The notes: generated by a model not told the origin, from the sequence alone. A stretch of 24,499 nucleotides of DNA from JBGTBD01 sp041749475 (GCA_041749475.1 JBGTBD010000071.1:1-24499), one strand, 5' to 3'. Shown: positions 1 to 9,094, numbered from the stretch's first letter. Translations and numbers: made by a program.

Positions 1-3
1 TCC

Positions 4-116
4 GGGTGAGGGTAATATGGGTAAAGGGCAACTCACTCGTCCACCCCCTCACCCAGCTACGGCTAAGTTCACTGCCGTTCACTAAGCCTACGCAACCCTC
101 TCCCTCAGGGAGAGGG
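4..116. repeat. Intergenic inverted repeats upstream of mrcA
   Basis: This stretch has no gene. It holds two inverted repeats. The first pairs gggtgaggg (4-12) with ccctcaccc (46-54) across a 33-nt loop. The second is a perfect 10-bp hairpin, ccctctccct (96-105) and agggagaggg (107-116), around a single C. The purine/pyrimidine strand bias and C/T-rich arms resemble dispersed intergenic repeats common in proteobacteria. There is no good T-run, so I do not call it a terminator. A TATACT hexamer at 185-190 could be a -10 box for mrcA, but no convincing -35 accompanies it. Confidence 0.5.
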
Positions 117-234
117 GAGAAGGGGGAGCAAGAAAAACTGGAATGACCATGTTAGGGATGGAACCCAACCTAACTTTTACTCACTATACTCAGAATTTGA
201 TTGAAATTTCCCCGAATCTCCTCACTATGCGCCC

Positions 235-3009
235 ATGAGCGACGAGCCGAAACTGACCTCGGAAAAAACGCACCTGCCCGCCACCACCGACCTGCCGGAG
301 GACGACGATGCGGCGGAGGAGTCTGGCGCGCCGCGCGCGAAGCGTACGCGCGGGAAGACGCTATTCGTCACCATCACCTCCGTCTTCCTGACCTTGATGA
401 TTGTGGGCAGTATTTCCGTCATCGGATTAGTCTATTATTTCGGGCAGGATCTGCCGGATTTTCACAAGCTCTCCAATTACCACCCGGCGGGGACGACGCG
501 CCTCTTCGCGGATGACGGCAGCCTGATGGCCGAATACGCGGTGCAGAAACGCTTCTACATGCCGCTGGATAAAATCCCCCGCAAGGTCATCAATGCCTTC
601 GTCGCGGCGGAAGATCAGAATTATTACCAGCATACCGGGGTGGACCCGATGGGCATCCTGCGCGCGGCCCTCGTCAATATGCGCCGTTTCAGCGGGGAGG
701 ATGTCTCCCTCGTCGGCGGTTCCACCATCACCCAGCAGGTGGTGAAGAACTTCCTCCTCACCAACGAGAAATCCTTCTCGCGGAAAATCAAGGAAGCGCT
801 GCTCGCCTTCCGCATCACCCGCACTTACAGCAAGGACAAGATTCTCGAGCTTTATCTCAACGAGATTTATCTCGGCATGGGTTCCTACGGGGTGGTCGCG
901 TCGGCGCAGACCTATTTCAATAAATCGCTGCATGAACTGAGCACGGAAGAGATTGCGCTTCTCGCCGCGATGCCGAAGGCTCCGGCTAATTACGACCCGC
1001 GCTATCGTTATGCCGCTGCGATGAAGCGCCGTGGCTACGTGCTGGCCCGCATGGCGGAGGACGGCTACATCAACCGTGAGGAAGAGCGCCGCGCCGCCTC
1101 CACGCCCATCGAACTGGCGGACAAGAAGAAAGAAATGGTCGATGCCGGGTATTTCTCCGAGGAAGTGCGTCGCTGGCTGATGAAGAAATACGGCGCGGAT
1201 CAGCTCTATAAAGGCGGTCTCTACGTCAAGACCACGCTCGACTCCCGCCTGCAGAAAACCGCCGACACCGCGCTGCGGAATGCCCTGCTACAATACGACC
1301 AGCGCCATGGCTATCGCGGCCCCGTCGCGCATTGGGACGGCACGGCGGATTGGGCCGAGAAACTGAAAACCCTGAAAGAGAAGACGCCTGTATTCGATAA
1401 GCAACGTTTAGGCGTCGTCCTTACCGTAGCCGATAAATCGGCGGAAATCGGATTCGACAATGGCAAGCGCGGCACAATTCCCTTCACCGGGATGCAATGG
1501 GCGCAGCGCGTGACCAATGGTAAGTACGGCTCTCTTCCACGTGCGCCGAAGGACGTGGTAGAGGAGGGGGATGTCGTCCTCGTCACCCCGCAAACGCCTG
1601 AGAAGAAGGACGGCAATTATCGCCTGATCCAGATTCCTGCCGTCAACGGCGCAGTGGTGGTGCTTGACCCCCGTAGTGGCAAGGTGCTGGCGATGTCCGG
1701 CGGGTATGACCCCAAAGGCTCCGAGTTCAACCGCGCCACGCAGGCCAAGCGCCAGCCGGGTTCTTCTTTCAAGCCGTTCGTCTATCTCGCAGCGTTGGAG
1801 CGGGGGTTCACTCCTGCCTCCATCGTTCTCGACGAGCCGGTGGAGCTCTATCAGGGGCCGGGCCTGCCCATGTGGCGTCCGAAAAATTACGAGTCCGAAT
1901 ATTTGGGGCCGACGACACTGCGCATCGGTCTCGAAAAATCGCGGAACCTGATGACGGTACGCCTCGCCCAGATGCTGGGTATCAAGCGCATCGTGCAGGT
2001 ATCGGAACGCTTCGGTATCTATAAGAAACCACCCGCGAATTATTCCATGGTGCTTGGCTCCGCTGAAACCACATTGTTGAAACTGGTCAACGCCTACGGC
2101 ATGATCGCCAACGGCGGCTTGCGCATCAAACCTGCCCTCATCGAGCGGGTGGACGACCATACGGGCACGACCATCTACCGCCGGGACAAGCGCGTCTGCG
2201 AGGGTTGTCAGGAACTTCCAGATATCACTTTCGACGCCACCATGCCGCCTGACGTGCCCGACACGCGCGAACGCATGACCGATCCGCGCATTACGTACCA
2301 GACCATCAGCCTGCTCGAAGGCGTCATCAAGCGTGGCACGGGCGCGGCAGCCGCTAAGCTAGGCCGCCCCTTGGGTGGCAAGACCGGGACGACCAACGAC
2401 AGCCGCGACGCATGGTTCATCGGCTTCTCGCCCGATCTCGTCACGGGTATCTATATCGGGTTCGATACCCCCAAAAGCCTGGGCGGTAAAGAGACCGGCG
2501 GGCGCGTGGCGTTACCGGCCTTTATCGAAGTGATGGGCGAATATTTCAAGGACGCACCGAAGCGTGATTTCGCCGTCCCGCCCGGTATCCAGTTCGCGCA
2601 GGTCAACCGCTTCAGCGGCGTTCCCCCCATTCCGGGTGAGGAACAGACGGCGAGCGTCATCACCGAAACCTTCATTACCGGCGGCCCCGTATTCATTCCC
2701 GAGAATGAAATAGAGGTTGCGACCCCCGGTGAAGCTCCGGCGGACGGCATCTTCGCGCCTGTGGACGGTAGCTATCAGCCGATGCAGTACGGTGCGGATG
2801 GCCAACTCATTCAATACGGCGCGGACGGACGCCCCGTCATGGCCACCGACTCTACCGTCCCGCCCGGCTACCAGCCCATCCAGCAACCGCAGACCGAATA
2901 CCCTTCGGATCGCTACCGTAACCGCATCTATCGTCACAACCTGCCCCGTCAGGCTCCCGCCAACGCCTCCGGCCAACCCGCCAGCGTCGGCACGGGCGCG
3001 CTGTACTAG
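235..3009 (+). CDS. mrcA: Penicillin-binding protein 1A (bifunctional transglycosylase/transpeptidase)
   Basis: Class A PBP that polymerises lipid II into glycan strands and cross-links the peptides in the periplasm. The 924 residues begin with an acidic and basic cytoplasmic tail, then one membrane segment at about 43-67. The GT51 glycosyltransferase domain follows, with EDQNYYQHTGVD (126-137, catalytic Glu126), TITQQVVKNFLL (164-175) and KILELYLNEIYLG (202-214). The transpeptidase domain has SSFK (510-513, nucleophile Ser510), SRN (569-571) and KTGT (716-719). About 170 residues follow KTG, including a proline- and glutamine-rich tail with a doubled QYGADG motif. All catalytic motifs are intact. 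The ATG at 235 lacks a clear Shine-Dalgarno, and there is no in-frame start just upstream. The stop codon lies 8 bases before prfB, so the two are probably co-transcribed. The symbol mrcA (ponA) rests on family resemblance. Confidence 0.95.
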   Translation: MSDEPKLTSEKTHLPATTDLPEDDDAAEESGAPRAKRTRGKTLFVTITSVFLTLMIVGSISVIGLVYYFGQDLPDFHKLSNYHPAGTTRLFADDGSLMAEYAVQKRFYMPLDKIPRKVINAFVAAEDQNYYQHTGVDPMGILRAALVNMRRFSGEDVSLVGGSTITQQVVKNFLLTNEKSFSRKIKEALLAFRITRTYSKDKILELYLNEIYLGMGSYGVVASAQTYFNKSLHELSTEEIALLAAMPKAPANYDPRYRYAAAMKRRGYVLARMAEDGYINREEERRAASTPIELADKKKEMVDAGYFSEEVRRWLMKKYGADQLYKGGLYVKTTLDSRLQKTADTALRNALLQYDQRHGYRGPVAHWDGTADWAEKLKTLKEKTPVFDKQRLGVVLTVADKSAEIGFDNGKRGTIPFTGMQWAQRVTNGKYGSLPRAPKDVVEEGDVVLVTPQTPEKKDGNYRLIQIPAVNGAVVVLDPRSGKVLAMSGGYDPKGSEFNRATQAKRQPGSSFKPFVYLAALERGFTPASIVLDEPVELYQGPGLPMWRPKNYESEYLGPTTLRIGLEKSRNLMTVRLAQMLGIKRIVQVSERFGIYKKPPANYSMVLGSAETTLLKLVNAYGMIANGGLRIKPALIERVDDHTGTTIYRRDKRVCEGCQELPDITFDATMPPDVPDTRERMTDPRITYQTISLLEGVIKRGTGAAAAKLGRPLGGKTGTTNDSRDAWFIGFSPDLVTGIYIGFDTPKSLGGKETGGRVALPAFIEVMGEYFKDAPKRDFAVPPGIQFAQVNRFSGVPPIPGEEQTASVITETFITGGPVFIPENEIEVATPGEAPADGIFAPVDGSYQPMQYGADGQLIQYGADGRPVMATDSTVPPGYQPIQQPQTEYPSDRYRNRIYRHNLPRQAPANASGQPASVGTGALY

Positions 3010-3017
3010 GAGATATT

Positions 3018-4143
3018 ATGAAAGCCGAAATCCTCAATCTCGCCGAGAGCATCAAGCAGTCGCAAGAGCTGCTGAGGAGGTATCTTTGACTGGGATGCAG
3101 CCATTGCCCGCCGCGCCGAACTGGAAACGCTAACCGAAGACCAAGCCTTATGGGACGACCATAAAAAGGCACAGGAGATCCTCCGCGAACGTACCTATCT
3201 CGACAAGATTATCGGACAATATGAATCGCTGGACCAAAGCGTACGCGATAACCTCGACATGGCTACTCTTGCCGAAGAAGAGGGCGAAATTGAATTGCTG
3301 AACGAAGCCGAAAAGAATCTCGGTAAACTGGCCAAGGAAATCAATCGCCTCGAAATCGAGAGTCTCCTCTCGGGCGAGGTCGATGCCAATGACTGCTTCA
3401 TCGAGATCCACCCCGGTGCGGGCGGAACGGAGAGCCAGGACTGGGCGTCGCTCCTCTACCGCATGTATATGCGCTGGGCCGAGAAGAAGAAATACAAGAT
3501 GGAAATCGTCGATGAATCATCCGGCGAAGAGGCGGGTATCAAATCCGCCACCATCAAGGTCATGGGACATAACGCCTATGGCTGGGCGAAGACGGAATCG
3601 GGTATTCACCGACTGGTGCGCATCTCTCCCTTCGACAGCAACGCCCGCCGCCATACCAGTTTTGCGAGCGTCTGGGTGACGCCCGTCATCGACGATAAAA
3701 TTGAGATCGAGATATTGGATAAAGACCTCCGTGTTGATACCTTCCGCGCTTCCGGTGCGGGGGGGCAGCATGTCAACAAGACCGATTCCGCTGTGCGCTT
3801 TACGCATATCCCCACCGGCATCGTCGTCTCCAGCCAGACCTCGCGCTCCCAGCACAAGAACCGCGCCGATTGCATGTCGATGCTGAAAAGCAAGCTCTAT
3901 GAATTCGAGATGAAAAAGCGCGAAGCCAAGACCGACGCAATCAATTCCCAGAAGACCGACGTCGGTTTCGGCCACCAGATCCGCTCCTACGTCCTCCACC
4001 CGTACCAGATGGTCAAGGACCTGCGCACCGACATCGAGACTAGCGATACGGGCGGCGTACTGGACGGCAATCTCGACGAATTCATGTCCGCTGCCCTCGC
4101 CCAACGGGTGCGAGGCGTAACCGACAAGGCGAAGAAGGCATAG
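3018..4143 (+). CDS. prfB: Peptide chain release factor 2, with programmed +1 frameshift
   Basis: RF2 recognises UAA and UGA in the ribosomal A site and triggers hydrolysis of the finished peptide. Translation starts at ATG 3018 behind a GGAGA that overlaps the mrcA stop codon. Frame one encodes 23 codons and hits TGA at 3087-3089; skipping T3087 continues into the long frame (3088-4143) for 374 residues in all. The join reads LLRRYL-DWDAA, matching the family across the shift. SPF, the stop-codon recognition tripeptide, is at 203-205, and GGQ, the catalytic motif, is at 248-250, close to the E. coli RF2 positions. The family's known autoregulation applies: when RF2 is scarce the in-frame UGA is read slowly and frameshifting rises, giving more RF2. 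A caller that ignores the shift would start wrongly at 3259 and lose 80 residues. Confidence 0.96.
3075..3090 (+). promoter_or_regulatory. RF2 programmed +1 frameshift signal
   Basis: AGGAGG (3075-3080) is followed by TAT, the slippery codon CTT (3084-3086), then TGA and C (3087-3090). This matches the classical prfB signal: an internal Shine-Dalgarno three bases before CUU, then UGA in the weak UGAC termination context. The internal SD here is AGGAGG, a perfect anti-SD match, where E. coli has AGGGGG. Confidence 0.95.
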
Positions 4144-4283
4144 CATCACCACCCCAGATTGCGCAGCGCAACACGCCGCAGCAGCAACAAAATCTTGAAA
4201 ATTAGGATTTTGCTAACTAGTTCAAGGCATAGTGTAGGGGTACTAATAGCCATTCTGGTTCCCCAGGATGCAGGAGAATCGAC

Positions 4284-4742
4284 GTGAATCAGGCAACCCA
4301 GCAAGGCGGACAGGAGCAGAGGCTAACATTCCGCCTCCTATCCTACTGGAACCGCATCCGCGGCAGCCGCAGCATGCCCTCGCTAAAGGACATCAACGTG
4401 TCGGAGATCGAGGAAATCTGGCATTTCAGCTTCATTATCAACTCTACCGAGCATGATAATCACAAGATGCATTTCTTCGGCCCCGACCTGATTTCCGTCT
4501 TCGGACAGGATTATTCCGGCGAGGCGATGAAGGAAGCCCTGCAAGAACCCATCCTTGGAAACACAATCGGATTTTATTACAAAGTGTTAGAAGCAAAAGA
4601 GCCTGCCCTCGAAGCGGCTTCTTTCTTCAATGACGGTAACGAAGTGCGCTACCGCTCCATCATCGTTCCCCTGTCGGATGACGGGCACAACGTCAATTTC
4701 CTAATGGGTACGACTAACTATAAAGTATTTACAAACAACTAG
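4284..4742 (+). CDS. PAS_5-like small protein
   Basis: A 152-residue soluble protein that resembles the alphaproteobacterial PAS_5 family. That family starts with an aromatic-basic stretch, here YWNRIRGSR (21-29), then a proline and a conserved 'D I.. EI..IW' segment (36-46). The rest alternates beta-strand-like and helical stretches, ending in IIVPLSDDG...FLMGTTNY. There are no signal peptide, membrane segments or enzymatic motifs. I chose the GTG at 4284 because CAGGAGA (4271-4277) is well spaced before it, and the PAS_5 homology begins soon after. Such proteins are usually annotated as PAS domain sensors of unknown ligand. The gene stands between prfB and a palindromic repeat and is probably monocistronic. 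Confidence 0.75.
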   Translation: MNQATQQGGQEQRLTFRLLSYWNRIRGSRSMPSLKDINVSEIEEIWHFSFIINSTEHDNHKMHFFGPDLISVFGQDYSGEAMKEALQEPILGNTIGFYYKVLEAKEPALEAASFFNDGNEVRYRSIIVPLSDDGHNVNFLMGTTNYKVFTNN

Positions 4743-4768
4743 ATACGCCCTATTACTCCCACGTATTC

Positions 4769-4864
4769 GTCATTCCCGGAATTTTGCATCGCAAAATTAT
4801 AGGGGAATCCATACTGGTCGGGCCGGATCGCCCTATAATCCGTTTCACGGATTTGGGCGATGAC
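4769..4864 (+). repeat. Two-hairpin palindromic element, AATTTT subfamily, copy 1
   Basis: A 96-bp near-palindrome. Outer arms are gtcat (4769-4773) and atgac (4860-4864), and inner arms pair ataggggaatcca with tggatcgccctat. Two small hairpins project from it: aattttgc/gcaaaatt (loop atc) and atccgt/acggat (loop ttc). It is homologous, in reverse orientation, to 10791-10878. It fills the gap between the PAS-like gene and mnmA and could also end transcription of the former. Confidence 0.85.
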
Positions 4865-4888
4865 GAGGGAATAGATGTGTGGAAATAA

Positions 4889-5998
4889 ATGAACAGCTTG
4901 GGCTTTGATAAACCGGTTTCAGAAACGCGCGTGGTGGTGGCGATGTCGGGTGGGGTGGATTCGTCCGTCGTCGCGGCGATGCTGAAAGAGGAGGGGTACG
5001 AGGTCATCGGCATCACCCTTCAGCTCTATGACCACGGCGCCGCCATTCAGAAAAAAGGCGCCTGCTGTGCGGGGCAGGATATTCATGACGCCCGCCGTGT
5101 CGCCGAGAAAATCGGCATCCCGCATTATGTGCTGAATTACGAAAACCGCTTCAAGGAATCGGTGATGGATGATTTCGTCGAGACCTATCTCGCGGGCGAG
5201 ACTCCGATCCCTTGCGTCAAATGCAATCAATCCGTCAAGTTCCGCGACCTGCTGGCGACCGCGAAAGACCTCGGTGCGGACGCGATGGCGACCGGACATT
5301 ACGCGCAACGCATCATGGGCAAAAACGGGGCCGAACTCCACCGCGCGGTAGACCCGAGCAAAGACCAAAGTTATTTCCTCTTCGCCACCACGCAGGAACA
5401 ACTCGACTTCCTGCGCTTCCCACTCGGCGGCCTCCGCAAGGAAGAGACGCGCGAACTGGCGAAGAAATACGGGCTCATCGTCTCCGATAAACCGGATAGT
5501 CAGGACATCTGTTTTGTGCCGAACGGCGACTATGCCGCCGTCATCGAAAAACTCCGCCCCGGCGCGGCGGACCCCGGCGAGATTGTCCATATTGACGGTT
5601 ATACACTAGGCAAACACGAAGGCGTCATCCATTATACGGTCGGCCAACGGAAGGGCTTGGTCGGGGGCAATGCCGAACCCTTATACGTGATCCGCATCGA
5701 CGCCGAGAAGCGCCATGTCTATGTCGGCCCGCGCGAAGCGCTGGCGACGGAACGATTCTCCATCCGTGACGTTAATTGGCTCGGCAGTCCGACGATTCCT
5801 GAAAAAGCCGACGCCATCACCATCAAATGGCGCTCCATGCAACCCTTGCGCAGCGCCACCCTCTACGGCAAAGCGAGCGGCCGCGCCGAGATAGAACTCC
5901 TAGAACCCCAGAACGCCATCGCCCCGGGTCAGGCCTGCGTGATGTATGACGGCGAACGCGTCCTCGGCGGCGGCTGGATCACCCGCGCTGCGGCGTAA
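4889..5998 (+). CDS. mnmA: tRNA-specific 2-thiouridylase MnmA
   Basis: Cytosolic enzyme that adenylates U34 of the tRNAs for Lys, Glu and Gln and replaces its 2-oxygen with sulfur. Length is 369 residues, the usual size. The N-terminal PP-loop ATPase motif SGGVDSS is at 20-26. The family's conserved cysteine after the P-rich turn, PCVKCNQ, gives Cys112 as the likely catalytic nucleophile, and PDSQDICFV carries the second cysteine (Cys208) that accepts the persulfide. ATGHYA (134-139) and KDQSYFLF (158-165) are also characteristic. The ATG at 4889 has a weak GGAAA before it; the start is supported by the short lead-in to the PP-loop. It ends facing the leftward membrane-protein operon across a repeat-filled intergenic region. 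Confidence 0.95.
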   Translation: MNSLGFDKPVSETRVVVAMSGGVDSSVVAAMLKEEGYEVIGITLQLYDHGAAIQKKGACCAGQDIHDARRVAEKIGIPHYVLNYENRFKESVMDDFVETYLAGETPIPCVKCNQSVKFRDLLATAKDLGADAMATGHYAQRIMGKNGAELHRAVDPSKDQSYFLFATTQEQLDFLRFPLGGLRKEETRELAKKYGLIVSDKPDSQDICFVPNGDYAAVIEKLRPGAADPGEIVHIDGYTLGKHEGVIHYTVGQRKGLVGGNAEPLYVIRIDAEKRHVYVGPREALATERFSIRDVNWLGSPTIPEKADAITIKWRSMQPLRSATLYGKASGRAEIELLEPQNAIAPGQACVMYDGERVLGGGWITRAAA

Positions 5999-6017
5999 TT
6001 TTTATCGTACACCTGTT

Positions 6018-6086
6018 GTTACCCTGAACTTGTTTCAGGGTCCATAATGTGTGGATACATGGATGCTGAAACAAGTTCAGCATGAC
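6018..6086 (+). repeat. Two-hairpin palindromic element, CTGAAC subfamily, copy 1
   Basis: A 69-bp element just after mnmA. Hairpin 1 is ccctgaa/tttcaggg and hairpin 2 is atgctgaa/ttcagcat, joined by tcca...tgga arms around a variable loop. It matches 9298-9366 almost base for base and 9095-9165 in part. Hairpin 1 could help end mnmA transcription but lacks a T-run. Confidence 0.85.
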
Positions 6087-6126
6087 AGTATGTGTTATGC
6101 GAGGTTATAGGTCATTTGTTCCTATT

Positions 6127-6194
6127 GTCATGCCGTCTTCATGACGGCATCCGGTCTCTCCGTGCCACCAGACCCCGTCATGCGACGGGGTGAC
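6127..6194 (+). repeat. Two-hairpin palindromic element, GCCGTC subfamily, copy 1
   Basis: A 68-bp element with hairpin tgccgtc/gacggca (loop ttcat) and hairpin accccgtc/gacggggt (loop atgc), linked by ggtct...agacc arms. It differs from the copy at 9208-9275 at only a few bases, mostly in the central loop. The linker between this element and the preceding one is also homologous to the linker at 9166-9207. Confidence 0.85.
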
Positions 6195-6207
6195 GATGTG
6201 TGTAAGA

Positions 6208-6284
6208 GCGAGGCAAGTAGGCCGAGCCAGCCCTGAGCGGCGCTTATTGCGTAGGGCAGTAGCCCGAGCAGAAGCAATAATAAA
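6208..6284 (+). repeat. GCGAGGCAAG element, copy 1
   Basis: It starts with a 32-bp block (6208-6239) that is identical in all three copies in this window. A variable stretch follows, then a 4-bp hairpin gggc-agta-gccc (6254-6265), ending in gcaataataaa. It ends 3 bases before the stop codon of the leftward membrane-protein gene. The other copies are at 9383 and 15455. Confidence 0.85.
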
Positions 6285-6287
6285 CTC

Positions 6288-6755
6288 CTACTCCGTCCGT
6301 TGAATATCCGGGCCCCATTCTTCGACCAGTTGGTGATTCATCTTCTCGATGGAGTTGATGCGCTGCTGGTTGCTGATTTCCAGAAGGGACTGGATGAGGG
6401 CGGGGAGGTATTTCACCATGAGCCACCCGAGAGCGGCGGAGGCATACATCACGAACCAGACCTTGATATCGAGGAAGTAATGCTGGAACACGGTCGCATC
6501 GCTATGCTGCATGATCATCTTCACCGCATAAGGCAGCACGCCGGAGACGTTGCAAAGCGCTACCACGCGGAATAGCATTTTTTCCTTGCTGGTATCAACG
6601 TAATAGGCGACCAGCGTTGGCATCATACCGAACATGATGAAGACGAACGCTGACTTCAGGAAGAAGGCGAGCGGCAGGCAGATGGTCAACATCATCACCG
6701 TCCGTCCGCGACCGGATTTTTTCGCTGAACTGCTGTTTTTTGTCTTGGATGCCAT
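6288..6755 (-). CDS. Small multi-pass membrane protein paired with pseudokinase
   Basis: A 155-residue protein of no family I recognise. A basic, serine-rich N-terminus (1-18) precedes probable membrane segments at about 20-50, 61-83 and 98-125. The C-terminal 30 residues (126-155) look helical and cytoplasmic, with many Gln, Asn and Glu residues. Its start codon overlaps the stop of the upstream gene by one base (TAATG on the minus strand), so translation is very likely coupled and the products are probably made in fixed proportion. The pairing suggests that it forms a membrane complex with the tail-anchored pseudokinase; this is inference from gene order. No enzymatic motif is visible. Confidence 0.8.
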   Translation of the reverse strand: MASKTKNSSSAKKSGRGRTVMMLTICLPLAFFLKSAFVFIMFGMMPTLVAYYVDTSKEKMLFRVVALCNVSGVLPYAVKMIMQHSDATVFQHYFLDIKVWFVMYASAALGWLMVKYLPALIQSLLEISNQQRINSIEKMNHQLVEEWGPDIQRTE

Positions 6756-8914
6756 TACTTGACCATATGTTCGGAGATGACGGTGTATAAGGAGAAGAAG
6801 AAGATGCCGAGCGACACGATGCTGGCGATATTGCGGGCGATGCGCGTGGCGCGTTCACGCGTGGTGTCGGCGCTGGAGAGCTCGACGATCTTCCGGCGGT
6901 TATACCGGAAGGTCTGTATCGCCCCGGTGAAGCCCTGCATATCGCGCGTCAGTAATTTGGAATTGACCATCGTCATCAGCAATTGACCGATATGCCCCTG
7001 ATCCACCACGTGGAGGATGTCGCGGCAGATGGTTTTCCTGAGTTGCGCGCCGTGGATGTGCTCGGTCATGCCCGCCATACGGTAAGCGGCCCAGTAACAC
7101 AAGCCCTTGAGGCTGCGTATCTTCGCCTTATCCTGCGCCTTGGCGAGGAGGAGGATGACCTGAATCTCCTGATTCTTCATCAGACCGGGATAATATTGCA
7201 ATTCGCGGAAGAAGCCTTCTTTCACGATGGCCGCATGCGCCCCGATGAACGCGGAGATATGACGATCGACAAGGCTTTCATCGCCCTTAATCATCTTCTC
7301 AGCCAGCCCGTCCAGCGTATAGAGCAGGCCTTCCAGCGTGGTGATGTGATAGGGCTGCACCTTGGGGCTGAGACAAGGCGTCTGCGGGTTCATCTCGTAC
7401 ATGAAGCGTTCCATGCCGAAGCCGAGATTCTTCATGCCGATATAGACGCGCGAGCGTTCGATTTTCCACAGGATTTCCGTCACCTCGTCGGAGGTGCGGG
7501 TGGGCTGGATGTCGCCCCAGAAGTTCGGCAGATCGAACTCCAGCAATTCGGAGATCAGGTTGAGATTATGATTTTTATTGTTCTTCACCGCGTCGCACAT
7601 CACATTGCCGATGACGTCGATATTGAACGACAGGCTGTTGTGACGGAGCGGCCCCTCGGGGTCGAGCGTGGTGATGACGCGGGAGAGGAGTTCGTCGTTG
7701 AACTTGGTGCTTTTCGACGAATACCCGCCCGTGCTGCGGATGGTCTTGCGCAAGGTCTCGGCGACGTCCTTCTTCTGGCCGCTCTGGTCGAGCCAGCGGG
7801 CGATGGAATCATCCCGCAGGGAATTACGCGCCGTCTCCCAGTTGACGAAGAAATTATTAGCCAACGCCCGGCCGGAGAAGAATTGCTGCCCGTTGAAATC
7901 GTAAGGGCGGTTGGCGTCCCGTGGTGGGGAGGGCTTGATGAGGTTGAAGCGTTTGCCGCTGAGCCATGTGCCGAGCTGCGATGAGCTCCAGCGTTCCTTG
8001 GGCTGATCCTGCAATGCGCCGATGAGGAAATCGTTGAAATTATCCGAGAAACTCATTCCCGCAGTGAGGACGTTATACGCGCCATTGGTGAGGATAAGAT
8101 TGGTGTAGGCTTCCTTGGTCAACTGCCGCAATTTCTCCAGCCCGAACATGCATTCGATGGCGAGGACGGCCAGCGCGTACATATCTATCTTGCTTGTCTC
8201 CGCGCCGCGCCCTTCCGTATTGGAAAGCAGGCGTTCCACAGGCTCATAGAGGAAATGCTTGGAGTAAGCCGCAGGCTCGGTGATGCAATCGCCAAGCACC
8301 AGCTTATCGCCGAAATAGCAGTTATCCAGCTGGATGCGGGCGTGGGAGATGCCCATGTCCTCGAACGCGCTGAGGAGTTGCTGCGCGGGGCGAAGGATGT
8401 TGTCGGTAAAACTATGTTCGGTGAATTTCTGCCCCGTCATCAACCCTTGGGAGATAAGCTTGCCCTCAGGCCGCTCATAGATGACGACAAAACGATATTC
8501 CCGCGCGGCGGAGACGTTGATGACGCCCGCGTCGATGATGCGGATCATGTGCGCATGCTCAAATGTGCGAAGCGACTGACACGCCCCATAGCGATAAGGG
8601 CGCGACGGATCGCTGACTGCGGCATAGAGCGGACGGCTGGGGTCGGATTCGTCGGTGACGTTGTAGGCCTTCACATTACCGTAGGAATATTGCGGCAACT
8701 GGTCACTGCAATGCAGGACGTAGCGGTTCTTGAACCGGTCCACCGGCAGGTCGGTGGTATTCTTCAGCGGGGTGTAATTCGCGGCGCGTTTCGCCAGTTC
8801 GCGCTTGGTATCCTCCAGCGCCTCCCCCCGATTATCGACAATCATGGGTAGATGCGGCGCCGATTCAATAATCGGCGGTGAATCCATCGTTTCAGCGGTG
8901 GCGGCTTGATTCAT
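6755..8914 (-). CDS. Membrane-anchored protein-kinase-like protein, probable pseudokinase
   Basis: A 719-residue protein. Residues about 65-325 follow a Ser/Thr kinase layout: an 'RYGACQSLRTFEHAHMIRI' alphaC-like stretch, a strand FVVIYERPEG like a hinge, HARIQLDN (191-198) where kinases have HRDxKxxN, LGD (207-209) near the DFG position, DMYALAV (244-250) like the DxxxLG motif, and a terminal QPKERWSSSQL (304-314). The catalytic Asp is Arg, the loop Lys is Gln, and the ATP-binding Lys is not evident (YAAV at 97-100). That points to a pseudokinase. Residues 330-690 are helical and unassigned. A hydrophobic segment (about 694-716) ends the protein, which suggests a tail anchor with the bulk in the cytoplasm. 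An AGGGAT precedes the ATG. It is the first gene of a two-gene operon with 6288-6755. It could alternatively be a very divergent active kinase. Confidence 0.75.
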   Translation of the reverse strand: MNQAATAETMDSPPIIESAPHLPMIVDNRGEALEDTKRELAKRAANYTPLKNTTDLPVDRFKNRYVLHCSDQLPQYSYGNVKAYNVTDESDPSRPLYAAVSDPSRPYRYGACQSLRTFEHAHMIRIIDAGVINVSAAREYRFVVIYERPEGKLISQGLMTGQKFTEHSFTDNILRPAQQLLSAFEDMGISHARIQLDNCYFGDKLVLGDCITEPAAYSKHFLYEPVERLLSNTEGRGAETSKIDMYALAVLAIECMFGLEKLRQLTKEAYTNLILTNGAYNVLTAGMSFSDNFNDFLIGALQDQPKERWSSSQLGTWLSGKRFNLIKPSPPRDANRPYDFNGQQFFSGRALANNFFVNWETARNSLRDDSIARWLDQSGQKKDVAETLRKTIRSTGGYSSKSTKFNDELLSRVITTLDPEGPLRHNSLSFNIDVIGNVMCDAVKNNKNHNLNLISELLEFDLPNFWGDIQPTRTSDEVTEILWKIERSRVYIGMKNLGFGMERFMYEMNPQTPCLSPKVQPYHITTLEGLLYTLDGLAEKMIKGDESLVDRHISAFIGAHAAIVKEGFFRELQYYPGLMKNQEIQVILLLAKAQDKAKIRSLKGLCYWAAYRMAGMTEHIHGAQLRKTICRDILHVVDQGHIGQLLMTMVNSKLLTRDMQGFTGAIQTFRYNRRKIVELSSADTTRERATRIARNIASIVSLGIFFFSLYTVISEHMVK

Positions 8915-9094
8915 GGGCTATCCCTAGGCTACATGCCTTTCTCAACATACTATACTACACTACAACCCGCTAAAAGAACGTAAAGATGCAACCGGCTGAT
9001 ATAGCTGTTCATTTTTGATGGTTTCCCCAATACTGTGGCCAAATCGTCCCGAAAGACGACCCACAAGCTGTAGTAATGGTGAGGTTTACTCTTT

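Noticed and set aside
3018..3258. prfB as a frameshifted pseudogene or a gene starting at 3259
   Set aside because: The in-frame TGA lies in the exact programmed frameshift signal, and the N-terminal residues before 3259 match RF2.
4195..4223. ttgaaa (4195-4200) as a -35 box for the PAS-like gene
   Set aside because: The sequence at the right distance (tagttc) is a poor -10, so the promoter call is not supported.
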